64,000 nt of DNA from Ignavibacteriales bacterium (GTDB taxonomy: Bacteria > Bacteroidota > Ignavibacteria > UBA10030 > SZUA-254). Position numbers and translations under genes: made by a program. Shown in pieces: positions 30,702-40,240 of this stretch (positions within the stretch are counted from its first letter, which is position 1; each line of letters opens with the position of its first letter). The notes under the pieces are model-generated. The model ran no database searches and had not been told where the DNA came from. It saw only the letters and a list, made by a program, of their open reading frames with translations. The DNA lies in contig JACRMQ010000006.1 of the NCBI GenBank assembly GCA_016214905.1, positions 602,510-666,509 on the forward strand, read 5' to 3'.

Positions 30702-30735
30702 AAAAAAGGCGACCGAAGATAATCGGTCGCCTTTT
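30702..30735 (-). terminator. Intrinsic terminator after the 30757 barrel gene
   Basis: 13-bp stem AAAAGGCGACCGA / TCGGTCGCCTTTT with a 6-nt loop and T-run on the minus strand. It separates the outer-membrane gene from the kinase gene and would also work weakly in the opposite direction. Confidence 0.85.
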
Positions 30736-30756
30736 AATAAGTTTATGACTTAAAAA

Positions 30757-32286
30757 TTACTCGGCAAAATTATAACTTGCTGTCATAAATCCAAACGTAT
30801 TTAAATTATCGTTTGAACCGAATAATCCGAGACCACGACGGAGTGCTTCTTCACTCACCGTTGCGTCGAGTGAGAATCCGCCAAATTTAAATCCAACACC
30901 CATTGTGACTAAACCATCGAATGTTGACGGATTTAGACCGCCAACTAACATCATGCTGTGAGCAATGGATTGATTATTTTCATATTTATATGTTTCTGAT
31001 TGCGTTAAAGAAGTTCCCTGTCGATCGGTCCTGGTCCATTTAGCTTCAAATTCATGTTTGACGCTACCGATAGCTCGTTGATATCCCAATCTGCATGCAA
31101 GCCAATCTGTTGCCCACCATTCGGCACCGAGATTAATTACCGGCAGAGCAGTGTAAGTATAAGTTTCAGTCCCTGAGAAACTTCGGGTGACCGTGTCTGC
31201 GGGAAAATAATAATAGTCTATGTAACTTCCGGTTGTATCCATTTTCATTTCAACGCTACCTGATTGGAAACTAACACCGCCGGCAAAATAAAACGATTGG
31301 GTTTTGTATTCACCGCCAAGACCGAATGCAAATGCTGTTCCGGATTCTTCCATTGAAAATGTTCTCGGAAATGCATTTAAGAATCGCGTTTCGGATGAAG
31401 TTTTCATTACCGCTTTATCTTCTTTTGGTTCTCCACTAACTGTAGCAAACATCGCATAAGGGACAAAATTAAATTTATTGTTGATTTTGAATTTACCGCG
31501 TGCCGCCAATTGCAATTCTGTAGCTGAAACAGAATATTCACCATTGTCACGATACCACATGTTATACCCAGTATCTGCCGGTGAGGATTTTGCAATATCA
31601 GTCGCACTGTTGAATCTGACAGCACCACTGAAATCAACTGACGAACCATTACCTAGATCAAGAATCGCGCCTGCTCTGAGACCCATCATGCTCGAGGAAC
31701 CTTCTCCTTCTCCAGTATAAGTTGTACTCGTATCGCGGCGTAGTGGATATAAAAGAGTCCATGTATATTTATCATCATAATTATAATCATAATTAGACCA
31801 GCCATACATGAAACCAAATCCAAGTGTCAAGTTGCTCATTTTGTACGCTGCAAGCACTTCCCAAACATTATTGACGTAAGGGATGTCATTCGCGTAACGT
31901 TGCATGAATGGAGGTTCTAATGTTTGATTGATTGAATTGATTGTGGTAGGATCATAACTCAGGATTGTTCCAACTGTTAAATTATCAGTAACGCCAAATG
32001 AAACACCGGCGTTCTGCTGCCCGTATCCGTTATCTGAACTCGAGCTGCTGTACAACCTACCGCCGGAGATGTTCATCCAGAGATAATCTTTGTAATCTGC
32101 TTGATATGCCGGATTGACAAAAATTAACGCAGGATCATTCATGATAAATGGATTTAATACTAATCCATAACCTGCCTGTGATCCGCCCATACTTGCCTGG
32201 CGAGCAATTCCACCCGGCTTTGCCTGGGAGAAAGCTAAGCTAACTACCATGACCACCAAAATTATTGCAATAACAAACTTCTTCAT
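30757..32286 (-). CDS. Large outer-membrane beta-barrel protein
   Basis: 509 residues with a signal peptide (MKKFVIAIILVVMVVSLAFSQ) and a long series of alternating beta strands with Gly/Tyr/Asn turns (LTLGFGFMYGWSNYDYNYDD, AFAFGLGGEYKTQSFYFAGG), ending GFMTASYNFAE. The early NPAYQADYKDYLW region recalls PorV/FadL-type barrels of Bacteroidota, but I cannot assign a family. First of three neighbouring barrel genes on one strand; it ends at a strong terminator (30702-30735). Role unknown: porin, transport or secretion accessory. Confidence 0.72.
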   Translation of the reverse strand: MKKFVIAIILVVMVVSLAFSQAKPGGIARQASMGGSQAGYGLVLNPFIMNDPALIFVNPAYQADYKDYLWMNISGGRLYSSSSSDNGYGQQNAGVSFGVTDNLTVGTILSYDPTTINSINQTLEPPFMQRYANDIPYVNNVWEVLAAYKMSNLTLGFGFMYGWSNYDYNYDDKYTWTLLYPLRRDTSTTYTGEGEGSSSMMGLRAGAILDLGNGSSVDFSGAVRFNSATDIAKSSPADTGYNMWYRDNGEYSVSATELQLAARGKFKINNKFNFVPYAMFATVSGEPKEDKAVMKTSSETRFLNAFPRTFSMEESGTAFAFGLGGEYKTQSFYFAGGVSFQSGSVEMKMDTTGSYIDYYYFPADTVTRSFSGTETYTYTALPVINLGAEWWATDWLACRLGYQRAIGSVKHEFEAKWTRTDRQGTSLTQSETYKYENNQSIAHSMMLVGGLNPSTFDGLVTMGVGFKFGGFSLDATVSEEALRRGLGLFGSNDNLNTFGFMTASYNFAE

Positions 32287-32326
32287 AATACCCTCTAATA
32301 TTTGTGAATATTTAGTGATTTAATTT

Positions 32327-32905
32327 TTATAACGTATATTTAATTCCTGCAAATATTCCGAGCCACTCAGTCGGTTTATCTTCAGTTGCTAAATAATTGA
32401 ATGAAATATTACAATCTATTGCCATTTTATCATCGATCTTATATTCGGCACCCAACGATGGAATTATTCCGAATTTTGTTTCTGTGTTAGTGGCACTTCC
32501 TTCTTTATAATCCAATGCGATAATTTTTGAGGTAATCGTTGAACTCATTACGAAGACGCCTATATCAAATTTACCGTATATGCTTATCTGATCGTCCATT
32601 TGCGCAGAGTACTTAGTGCCTACCAAGATCGGTATAATTTCAAATTTTGTTGTGTTAACCGCTACCGTTGAGGTAATTTCTTTCCCCGGAAAATAGAGAT
32701 ATCCCGACGTTAAAGTAATTGCGACATTTTGGTCGAAATCGTATCCGCAGGTCACCAATCCGCCAAATCCCATTTTTATAGAATCGCTCATCTTACCCAT
32801 CGGCAGAGCAATTCCTCCATCAAATTTAAAAAAAATGTTTTGGCTAAATAAATTGATCGAGCCGAATATTATTAAAAATGTTAGAATAATGATATTTTTT
32901 TTCAT
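32327..32905 (-). CDS. Outer-membrane beta-barrel protein, OmpA/OmpW-like size
   Basis: 192 residues with a signal peptide (MKKNIIILTFLIIFGSINLFSQ) followed by eight or so predicted strands, beginning KFDGGIALPMGKMSDSIKMGFGG and ending LGIFAGIKYTL, typical of eight-stranded barrels. It is paralogous to the protein at 33197-33760: both share a near N-terminal GxxLPMGxxxD motif and the same strand pattern. A consensus-like sigma70 promoter lies upstream (32981-33009). Function unknown. Confidence 0.7.
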   Translation of the reverse strand: MKKNIIILTFLIIFGSINLFSQNIFFKFDGGIALPMGKMSDSIKMGFGGLVTCGYDFDQNVAITLTSGYLYFPGKEITSTVAVNTTKFEIIPILVGTKYSAQMDDQISIYGKFDIGVFVMSSTITSKIIALDYKEGSATNTETKFGIIPSLGAEYKIDDKMAIDCNISFNYLATEDKPTEWLGIFAGIKYTL

Positions 32906-32980
32906 AGATGCCTTGTTAATATTTTATTAGTATCAATTATCAAAAAATAATTTTAAAAATTACAACCAATAACCGCGTAA

Positions 32981-33009
32981 AGTATACCAAAAAAAAAGGA
33001 ATTTGTCAA
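32981..33009 (-). promoter_or_regulatory. sigma70-type promoter
   Basis: Minus strand TTGACA (33004-33009), 17 nt, TATACT (32981-32986), about 75 nt upstream of the 32905 start codon. Nearly consensus. Confidence 0.75.
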
Positions 33010-33134
33010 GTTTTATTTTATTGTTTAACCTAAGCGGGTTATCTCCTTATTTTTCAATAGGTCGATATTTTTTGCAATCTTGATCAAATATTTTGATTTT
33101 TGTGCGTTTTTCTCAATAATCAGCAAAATTGGAA

Positions 33135-33166
33135 TAAAAAAAGGCGTTCTGAAACAGAACGCCTTT
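33135..33166 (-). terminator. Intrinsic terminator after the 33197 barrel gene
   Basis: AAAGGCGTTCTG / CAGAACGCCTTT stem with a 3-nt loop and seven T on the minus strand. Confidence 0.88.
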
Positions 33167-33196
33167 ATCAACTAGTTTGACTAAAAACTGAGATGA

Positions 33197-33760
33197 TTAA
33201 TTGATTACAAAATTAACTCCAGCGCGAATATTGAAATTGCTCATATCAGAAATTACAAGATATTTGGCGGCTAAATCTAAATTCATGTTATCGCCAATCT
33301 TCATTTCATAGCCAATTCCGGGTGCAATTGTGAATTCGCTACTGGTTTCAGAGACCTCACCACCAAATGAATATGGTCCTACAGTATATGTAGGTGATTC
33401 GAAAGTCCAGCTAAACATATACATTCCAATTTCAGCGCTTCCATAAACACGTCCGTCACCTTCAGTGAAATAATATCTTCCACCAACAAGAATTGGAATA
33501 GCTGAATATGAATAACTAAAAACTCCAAAATCCTTTCCACCCCAGCTAATATAGCCAGCCGTACCGGAAAGGGAGATCTGGTTATTTAACTGATATAAGA
33601 AGTTGGCAGTTCCACCAATACCCGTACCAGCAAAATCACCGAAGGTACCCATGGGAAGTGCAAGCTCAAGACCAACGCCTGCTTTCATTTGACCTTCCTG
33701 AGCGAAACCGATTCCGGTCACTACTAAAATCAACATTAAAACGGAAACTAATTTTTTCAT
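33197..33760 (-). CDS. Outer-membrane beta-barrel protein, paralogue of 32327-32905
   Basis: 187 residues. The signal peptide MKKLVSVLMLILVVTGIGFAQ is followed by a barrel with GVGLELALPMGTFGDFAGTG near the start and a terminal strand IRAGVNFVIN. The shared GLELALPMG / GGIALPMG segment and length indicate duplication with the neighbouring gene, though each has its own promoter and terminator. AGGAG lies 8 nt before the ATG. Function unknown; likely a structural or porin-like envelope protein. Confidence 0.7.
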   Translation of the reverse strand: MKKLVSVLMLILVVTGIGFAQEGQMKAGVGLELALPMGTFGDFAGTGIGGTANFLYQLNNQISLSGTAGYISWGGKDFGVFSYSYSAIPILVGGRYYFTEGDGRVYGSAEIGMYMFSWTFESPTYTVGPYSFGGEVSETSSEFTIAPGIGYEMKIGDNMNLDLAAKYLVISDMSNFNIRAGVNFVIN

Positions 33761-33814
33761 TTATAACTCCTGTTATGTTTATGATTGTTAATTATGTTAA
33801 ATAACTGACTTGCA

Positions 33815-33843
33815 ATTATAAGAAAAACAACACTATTTGTCAA
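33815..33843 (-). promoter_or_regulatory. Consensus sigma70 promoter
   Basis: Minus strand TTGACA (33838-33843), exactly 17 nt, TATAAT (33815-33820), 55 nt before the barrel gene start at 33760. Perfect match to the classical housekeeping consensus. Confidence 0.85.
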
Positions 33844-33880
33844 GTCAAGAGTTCCACTGAGAATAATAATTAGTGAATTT

Positions 33881-35023
33881 TTAATCTTTTAACAGATTTC
33901 TTGATATAACAATTCTTTGAACCTCTGAAGTACCTTCATAAATTTCGGTTATTTTCGCATCACGCAAATACCGCTCAACATTATATTCCTGGCAGTATCC
34001 ATATCCACCATGAATTTGGATTGCATCGAGAGCGGCATCGACCGCAACTTTTGATGCGTACAATTTTGCCATTGCCGACATATTACCGAACGGTTCATGA
34101 GCATCTTTTAATGCGGCAGCTTTTAGCGTTAATAACCGCGCTGCTTCAATTCGTGTTGCCATATCGGCTATCTTAAATTGTATCGCCTGAAATTCTGCAA
34201 TATATTTACCAAATGCTTTTCTTTGTTTTGCGTATGCAACAGAGGCATCTAACGATGCCTGTGCGATACCGAGAGCTTGAGAGGCGATTCCTATTCTACC
34301 GCCATCAAGCGTCTTCATCGCAAATTTAAATCCGAATCCTTCTTCACCTATGCGGTTTGCAACCGGCACTTTACAATCTTGAAATGATAACGAAACAGTA
34401 TCGGAACTTCGTATTCCTAATTTCTTTTCTTTCTTCGCCACGGAAAAACCCGGCGTTCCTTTTTCAACAATAAAAGTGCTAACACCATGGGCGCCTTTTG
34501 TTTTATCGGTTGTTGCCATAACCAATATTACATCTGCTGTAGATCCATTTGTAATAAAATTCTTTGTTCCGTTTAATATGTAATAATCACCTGATCTCTC
34601 CGCCATCGTTTTTTGATTTGATGCATCGCTTCCGGCTTCAGGTTCGGATAACGCGAACGCACCAAGCAATTTTCCACTAGCGAGCGGGATAAGATATTTT
34701 TGCTTTTGCTCTTCACTCCCCCATTCATTTAATCCGTAAGTTACAAGCGAATTATTAACAGACATGATTACACCGCAAGAAGCATCGATCCTGGAAATTT
34801 CTTCCATGGCAAGTACGTAACTTACCGCATCCAGCCCCGCACCGCCATACTGTTCCGGGACCATCATCCCCATAAAACCTAACTCGCCTAATTTCTTGAC
34901 GATCTCGTGCGGAAATTTTTCTTTTTCATCTCTCTCAATAGCAGAAGCCACTAACTCATCCTCGGCAAATTTACGCGCGGTATCTTTTATCATTAATTGT
35001 GTTTCATTGAAATTGAATTGCAT
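33881..35023 (-). CDS. Acyl-CoA dehydrogenase (short-chain/butyryl-CoA type)
   Basis: 380-residue FAD enzyme that introduces the alpha-beta double bond in acyl-CoA. FAD and substrate signatures are visible: AFALSEPEAGSDASNQKT, FITNGSTADVILVMA, and the catalytic Glu in ITEIYEGTSEVQRIVISR near residue 365. It lies 2 nt downstream of the 3-hydroxyacyl-CoA dehydrogenase gene, in a thiolase-dehydrogenase-acyl-CoA dehydrogenase cluster. Direction (butyrate oxidation or synthesis) cannot be told. No electron-transfer flavoprotein or crotonase gene is adjacent. Confidence 0.92.
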   Translation of the reverse strand: MQFNFNETQLMIKDTARKFAEDELVASAIERDEKEKFPHEIVKKLGELGFMGMMVPEQYGGAGLDAVSYVLAMEEISRIDASCGVIMSVNNSLVTYGLNEWGSEEQKQKYLIPLASGKLLGAFALSEPEAGSDASNQKTMAERSGDYYILNGTKNFITNGSTADVILVMATTDKTKGAHGVSTFIVEKGTPGFSVAKKEKKLGIRSSDTVSLSFQDCKVPVANRIGEEGFGFKFAMKTLDGGRIGIASQALGIAQASLDASVAYAKQRKAFGKYIAEFQAIQFKIADMATRIEAARLLTLKAAALKDAHEPFGNMSAMAKLYASKVAVDAALDAIQIHGGYGYCQEYNVERYLRDAKITEIYEGTSEVQRIVISRNLLKD

Positions 35024-35025
35024 TC

Positions 35026-35886
35026 TTACTTTCCTTCGTATTTATAAAATCCTTGACCGGTTTTTCTTCCTAAATGTCCTGCCGCAACCATCTTTTTTAA
35101 TAATGGAGATGGTCGGTATTTTGAATCTCCTAATCCTTCATGAAGGACATTCATGATGGAAAGGCAAACATCTAATCCGATAAAATCAGCAAGTGTAAGC
35201 GGACCCATGGGGTGGTTCATACCCAATTTCATTATCGTATCAACTGCCTCGGGTGTTGCAACTCCTTCCATAACGCAATAGACCGCCTCATTTATCATCG
35301 GCATTAAAATTCGGTTTGCTATGAAACCCGGGTAATCATTCACCTCTACCGGCACTTTCTCAAGCTTTTTTGAAATCGCAACGACTGTTTCCAATGTTTC
35401 ATTTGAAGTTGCGAGGCCGCGAATTATTTCAACAAGTTTCATCATCGGTACCGGATTCATGAAGTGCATGCCGATTACCTTATCGGGACGTTTTACTTTT
35501 CCGGCGATCTCAGTGATTGAAATTGACGACGTGTTCGTAGCGAGAATCGCGTTCGCTGGTGCTGCCACATCGATCGTTTGAAATATTTTTGTTTTAATCC
35601 CACGATCTTCAATTGCCGCTTCAATAACTAAATCTGCATTCTTAACACTTTCTTCCAAGACAAGTGAAGTTCGGATATTTCCTAATGTTTCTTTCTTCTT
35701 ATCCTCGGTAATGATTTCTTTTTTAATCTGGCGATCAAGATTGTCGGTGATAGTTTTTATCGCATGGTCAAGATATTGTTGACTGATATCATTCAACGTA
35801 ACGTTAAATCCATACTGGGCGAATACGTGGGCGATTCCGTTACCCATTGTTCCCGCACCGATCACTGTAACATTTTTTATTTCCAT
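35026..35886 (-). CDS. hbd: 3-hydroxybutyryl-CoA dehydrogenase
   Basis: 286 residues catalysing NAD(P)-dependent interconversion of 3-hydroxybutyryl-CoA and acetoacetyl-CoA. The Rossmann motif [17 protein letters not shown] is at residues 11-27, the catalytic His is in [19 protein letters not shown], and the C-terminal domain carries [18 protein letters not shown]. It is a single-function enzyme of clostridial Hbd length, without a fused crotonase. It starts 12 nt after the thiolase stop. Confidence 0.95.
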   Translation of the reverse strand: MEIKNVTVIGAGTMGNGIAHVFAQYGFNVTLNDISQQYLDHAIKTITDNLDRQIKKEIITEDKKKETLGNIRTSLVLEESVKNADLVIEAAIEDRGIKTKIFQTIDVAAPANAILATNTSSISITEIAGKVKRPDKVIGMHFMNPVPMMKLVEIIRGLATSNETLETVVAISKKLEKVPVEVNDYPGFIANRILMPMINEAVYCVMEGVATPEAVDTIMKLGMNHPMGPLTLADFIGLDVCLSIMNVLHEGLGDSKYRPSPLLKKMVAAGHLGRKTGQGFYKYEGK

Positions 35887-35898
35887 AATAAACCTTCC

Positions 35899-37080
35899 TT
35901 AATAAAGTTCAACAATCATCGCGCTCGCCTCTCCACCGCCGATGCACAAAGATGCTATTCCCCGTTTTAAATTTCGTTGTTTAAGAGCGTGAAGCAAAGT
36001 AACTAATATACGAGAGCCGCTTGCTCCAATCGGATGACCTAACGCCACCGCTCCGCCGTTGACATTCACTTTGTTGTTATCTAAACCCAGAATTTGATTA
36101 ACCACGAGCGTTACGACAGCGAATGCTTCATTGATTTCAAATAAATCAATTTGCTCTTTTGTCAAATTAGCTTTCTTTAGCACTTTCGCTATAGCATCGG
36201 CAGGAGCTGTTGTGAACCACTCAGGTTGTTTTGCGGCAGAACTGGATGCAATGATTCGTGCGAGCGGTTTTACTCCGAGTTGAGTTGCTTTTTCTTTAGA
36301 CATGATGACTAATGCTGCTGCTCCATCGTTGATCTTAGAAGCATTTGCTGCCGTGATTGTTCCGTCTTGAACAAATGCCGGTTTCAAAGTCGTTATTTTA
36401 TCGAACTTAACTTTTTTCGGTTCCTCATCATCACTTATGATTAATGGCTCTGCGCCTTTTTGCGGAATCGTTATTGGAATTATTTCTTCTTTGAACGATC
36501 CGTTCTTTTGCGCTTCCAATGCCCGTTGATAACTTTGAACTGCAAAATCATCTTGCGCCTTTCTTGAGAGGTTGCATTCCTTTGCACAAAGCTCACCGGC
36601 ATTCCCCATGTGAAAATCTTTATAAGGATCCCACAAACCGTCTTTAATCATCAGATCGGTAATTTGTCCGTGACCCATCCGGTAACCATTTCGCGCTTTT
36701 TCGAGAGTGTAAGGAACATTTGACATACTTTCCATTCCACCTGCAACAACTATCTCAGCATCGCCAAGAGCAATAGCTTGTGAAGCAAGCATAACCGATT
36801 TCAAACCTGAGCCGCAGACTTTATTTATCGTCATGCACTCAACCGATGTGGGTAATCCCGCGTAAATCGCGGCTTGACGAGCCGGGGCTTGACCCATTCC
36901 ACTCGGAAGTACACAACCCATTATCACTTCATCAACTTGCTCAGATTTGATGTTTGCTCTTTTAACAGCTTCTTGGATGACATAGGCACCTAATCTTGTT
37001 GCGGGAAAGGAACTTAATGAACCGCCGAACGATCCAATCGGAGTTCGGCAGGCGCTCGCAATAATAACTTCTTTACTCAT
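35899..37080 (-). CDS. Acetyl-CoA C-acetyltransferase (thiolase)
   Basis: 393-residue thiolase condensing two acetyl-CoA or cleaving acetoacetyl-CoA. Nucleophilic Cys is in INKVCGSGLKSV (residue ~88), the His in GGAVALGHPIGASGSR and the second Cys in SLCIGGGEASAM. It is the first gene of the three-gene four-carbon acyl-CoA cluster. Confidence 0.95.
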   Translation of the reverse strand: MSKEVIIASACRTPIGSFGGSLSSFPATRLGAYVIQEAVKRANIKSEQVDEVIMGCVLPSGMGQAPARQAAIYAGLPTSVECMTINKVCGSGLKSVMLASQAIALGDAEIVVAGGMESMSNVPYTLEKARNGYRMGHGQITDLMIKDGLWDPYKDFHMGNAGELCAKECNLSRKAQDDFAVQSYQRALEAQKNGSFKEEIIPITIPQKGAEPLIISDDEEPKKVKFDKITTLKPAFVQDGTITAANASKINDGAAALVIMSKEKATQLGVKPLARIIASSSAAKQPEWFTTAPADAIAKVLKKANLTKEQIDLFEINEAFAVVTLVVNQILGLDNNKVNVNGGAVALGHPIGASGSRILVTLLHALKQRNLKRGIASLCIGGGEASAMIVELY

Positions 37081-37137
37081 ATTAATTAAACTAACGAGTT
37101 AATAATCAGTGATTTAATTTTTTAGATCTATCGGATT

Positions 37138-38658
37138 TTATTTAACCCGAACGAATTCTATTCTTCTGTTTTTCGCTCGTCCGTCGGCGGTAGTATTATC
37201 GGCAATCGGTTTTGTAAAGCCGTAACCTTTTGTCGTTATCCGTTTTGCATCGATTCCTTTACTGACAAGGTACGCTTTAACAGATTCGGCTCTGCCCGAT
37301 GAAAGATTCATGTTATATTTAGCTCCGCCAACATTATCGGTATGACCGTGAATTGCAACTTCTATCGCAATATTTGAATATAAACTAACGGCAACTTGGT
37401 CAAGAATTTGTCGCGCTTCAGGCAGCAAAGTCGTTTTTGCTGTTTCAAAATTTACGCCTTCTAAAATAATGCGTTCACCGATTTTAATTGTTGGAACATC
37501 ATCGGACGGATCTAAGGGATTCAGACCGAGTTGAATTTCTTTTCCATCCGGCATTCCACCATCATCAGTATCAGGTTTTAATGGAAGTGTTTTATGCTTC
37601 AACACTTCATCACCATCAGTCAATCCGTCTTCATCGGTATCAGGTTTCAACGGATTGGTTTTGTGCGTCATTATTTCATCACAATCGGTCAATCCTTCAC
37701 CATCGGTATCCAGCTTCAATGGATTTGTTTTGTACTTTAGCACCTCATCAGCATCTGAGCAGCCGTCACCGTCGGTATCAGGTTTTAGCGGATCTGTCTT
37801 GTGTGTCTTCAATTCATCGCAATCTGTCAATCCTTCACCATCGGTATCAGGATTTAATGGATTTGTTTGATATGTAAGCACTTCTTCGCCATCCTTACAT
37901 CCATCACCATCGGTATCGGGATTTAACGGATCTGTCTTATATGTATGAACTTCTTCGCCATCTTTTAGACCATCGCCGTCTGTATCGGGATTAAGCGGAT
38001 CGGTTCCTAATTGTTTTTCTTCATCGTTCAGTAATCCATCGCCATCCAAATCAGGATTCTGTTCTTTAAGAAATGCGAATAGTTCGATAGTGAAACTCCA
38101 ATACGCATCTCGAACGTTCGTTTTGATATCTTCTAAAAATTTTGTTGATGTAATGTTATAAGTCGCTGCCAGACCAATTGTAGTACTTTTTGATAAATTA
38201 ACAGTCGCTCCACCTCCAAGAGGATAAAAAGATGTCAGCAATTTGTAATCACCTCTGGCATTACGAGGTAATTTTTTGCCGGTTGAATCCTTTGGATTAA
38301 AAGATAAAAGTCCGGCACCTGCATAAAAGTATGGAGTTACCGATTTAATTTTAACCGGTTGGAAAATAAATCTGACATCGAAAGGATATATTGTTGAAGT
38401 GAAGAATTGTGTATCTTTTTTTGCTTCTAGAGCGCCAATTCCCGCCCCAAATTCAATTCCAACAGCCGGGGAAGGAAAATATCTCACAAAAGCCCGACCG
38501 ATCGGAGATTCAACTGCGCCTTTGATATCTGTTCGGGGAACAGTTAAGCCGAAAGAAGTTCCAACACCATAAGCACTCTCCAGATCCTGAGAATTCACAA
38601 TTGGTGTCAACAGGAATAATAAGACTATTATTTTAGCTATATTTTTCGGCATACGCAT
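37138..38658 (-). CDS. OmpA-family protein with eight thrombospondin type 3 repeats
   Basis: 506 residues: signal peptide ([15 protein letters not shown]), N-terminal beta-barrel (~25-200), eight 23-residue TSP3 calcium repeats (202-384, pattern [14 protein letters not shown]), and a C-terminal OmpA peptidoglycan-binding domain (~395-506; [32 protein letters not shown]). It anchors the outer membrane to the cell wall. This architecture is common in Bacteroidota and relatives. An upstream promoter TTGACT-17-TAAATT is visible. Alternative start at 38652. Confidence 0.93.
   Translation of the reverse strand: MRMPKNIAKIIVLLFLLTPIVNSQDLESAYGVGTSFGLTVPRTDIKGAVESPIGRAFVRYFPSPAVGIEFGAGIGALEAKKDTQFFTSTIYPFDVRFIFQPVKIKSVTPYFYAGAGLLSFNPKDSTGKKLPRNARGDYKLLTSFYPLGGGATVNLSKSTTIGLAATYNITSTKFLEDIKTNVRDAYWSFTIELFAFLKEQNPDLDGDGLLNDEEKQLGTDPLNPDTDGDGLKDGEEVHTYKTDPLNPDTDGDGCKDGEEVLTYQTNPLNPDTDGEGLTDCDELKTHKTDPLKPDTDGDGCSDADEVLKYKTNPLKLDTDGEGLTDCDEIMTHKTNPLKPDTDEDGLTDGDEVLKHKTLPLKPDTDDGGMPDGKEIQLGLNPLDPSDDVPTIKIGERIILEGVNFETAKTTLLPEARQILDQVAVSLYSNIAIEVAIHGHTDNVGGAKYNMNLSSGRAESVKAYLVSKGIDAKRITTKGYGFTKPIADNTTADGRAKNRRIEFVRVK
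37507..38055 (-). repeat. 69-bp tandem coding repeat (TSP3 array)
   Basis: Eight in-frame copies of a 69-bp unit encode the TSP3 repeats. Units 4 and 6 (with [11 protein letters not shown]) and units 3 and 5 (DGDGC) resemble each other more than their neighbours, giving an alternating higher-order pattern suggestive of two-unit duplications. The repeat is a candidate for length variation by slippage or recombination. Confidence 0.85.
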
Positions 38659-38687
38659 TCGACCGTTATGATATCAGTTGTTTGCCC

Positions 38688-38716
38688 AATTTAATGTTTG
38701 CTCTTGATAAAGTCAA
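38688..38716 (-). promoter_or_regulatory. sigma70-type promoter of the OmpA-TSP3 gene
   Basis: Minus strand TTGACT (38711-38716), 17 nt, TAAATT (38688-38693), 30 nt before the start codon. Confidence 0.65.
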
Positions 38717-38770
38717 GCATTTTGACCGGATATTCATATTAAATCTGAGATATTCGGAAAAATCGTTTCA

Positions 38771-40024
38771 TCAGCTGTTCATCGAGCGTAAAAACTCTTT
38801 GTTCGATTTTGTTCCTCGTATTTTATCTATAAGGAATTCCATCGCTTCAACAGTTGAAAAATCGCTTAATAATTTCCGTAGTATCCAAACTCTGTTCAAT
38901 TCATCCGATTCGAAGAGGAGCTCTTCTTTCCTTGTTCCAGAGCGATTAACGTCCATCGCCGGGAATATTCTCTTATCACTTAATTTACGATCGAGAATAA
39001 TTTCCATATTACCGGTACCTTTGAATTCTTCGAATATAACTTCGTCCATTCTGCTTCCGGTTTCGATAAGAGCAGTTGCAATGATTGTGAGTGAACCGCC
39101 TTCTTCTACATTACGCGCAGCGCCAAAAAACCGTTTCGGACGATGAAGCGCATTCGCATCAACACCTCCGGATAATATCTTTCCGGAATGCGGGACAACA
39201 GTGTTATGTGCGCGAGCCAACCGTGTTATGCTATCCAGCAAGATCACAACATCTTTTTTCGCTTCCACTAATCGCTTGGCTTTCTCGTGCACCATATCGG
39301 CAACTTGAACGTGGCGTTCTGGTGGTTCATCGAATGTCGAGCTGATTACTTCAGCGTTGACCGATCTTTCCATATCGGTAACTTCTTCGGGACGCTCATC
39401 GATCAGTAAAACAATCAAATAAACTTCTGGATGATTTCTGAGAATACTGTTCGCGATTTTCTGAAGCAAAATTGTTTTACCGGCTTTGGGTGGAGATACA
39501 ATCATACCTCGCTGACCTTTACCCAGCGGTGATAAAAGATCCATTACACGCATTGCGTACTCACCCGGAGCAGTCTCGAGCTTTAACCGATTGTTGGGAT
39601 ATAAAGGCGTTAAGTTATCGAATAACACCCGATCCCGCACCATATCAGGATTTTCATCGTTGACTGCTTCAACCCGCAACAGCGCAAAAAATCTCTCCCC
39701 TTCTTTAGGGGGACGAACCTGGCCGCTTACAGTATCTCCGGTTCGCAAATTAAATTTTTTAATTTGAGATGGCGATACGTATATATCGTCTGGGGACGGC
39801 AAATAATTATAATCAACCGACCTGAGAAATCCATACCCATCGGGTAAAGTCTCCAGAACACCTTTACTAAAAGTGAGACCGTCTTTTTCTGTTTGAGCTT
39901 CAAGAATTTTGAATATCAATTCCTGTTTCCGCATGTCTGCGTAACCGGTGATATTCAACTCTTTTGCGATCGTTGTTAACTCAGCAATCTTTTTTGACTT
40001 GAGCTCTCCAATATCCATTGGCAT
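38771..40024 (-). CDS. rho: Transcription termination factor Rho
   Basis: 417-residue hexameric RNA helicase. N-terminal helical Rho_N segment ([20 protein letters not shown]), cold-shock RNA-binding domain ([26 protein letters not shown]), then the RecA-like motor with Walker [15 protein letters not shown], Walker [18 protein letters not shown] and the Q/R-loop region [21 protein letters not shown]. Compact, no acidic or Arg-rich insertion as in some Bacteroidia. Full length. Confidence 0.97.
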   Translation of the reverse strand: MPMDIGELKSKKIAELTTIAKELNITGYADMRKQELIFKILEAQTEKDGLTFSKGVLETLPDGYGFLRSVDYNYLPSPDDIYVSPSQIKKFNLRTGDTVSGQVRPPKEGERFFALLRVEAVNDENPDMVRDRVLFDNLTPLYPNNRLKLETAPGEYAMRVMDLLSPLGKGQRGMIVSPPKAGKTILLQKIANSILRNHPEVYLIVLLIDERPEEVTDMERSVNAEVISSTFDEPPERHVQVADMVHEKAKRLVEAKKDVVILLDSITRLARAHNTVVPHSGKILSGGVDANALHRPKRFFGAARNVEEGGSLTIIATALIETGSRMDEVIFEEFKGTGNMEIILDRKLSDKRIFPAMDVNRSGTRKEELLFESDELNRVWILRKLLSDFSTVEAMEFLIDKIRGTKSNKEFLRSMNS

Positions 40025-40240
40025 GGTGTTTTACATCCTTATGAAAAATATATTATGTTGAATGAATTACCCTCATTTATCCGTACGATGATTAAATATC
40101 CGTTTCGAACTAATGCATTATGAGGAGAAGAAAAATTGATATGTTAAATGGTGGATTATCTATTGTTAGAAATAAAAATTAGGAGCTTCCTCTATAAGCT
40201 TTTTAAATATATATGCTTTTCTTAAAAAAAGCAAGTTTTT

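Noticed and set aside
37488-37877. Plus-strand frames of 129 and 71 codons over the OmpA gene
   Set aside because: Antisense shadows created by the 69-bp repeat.
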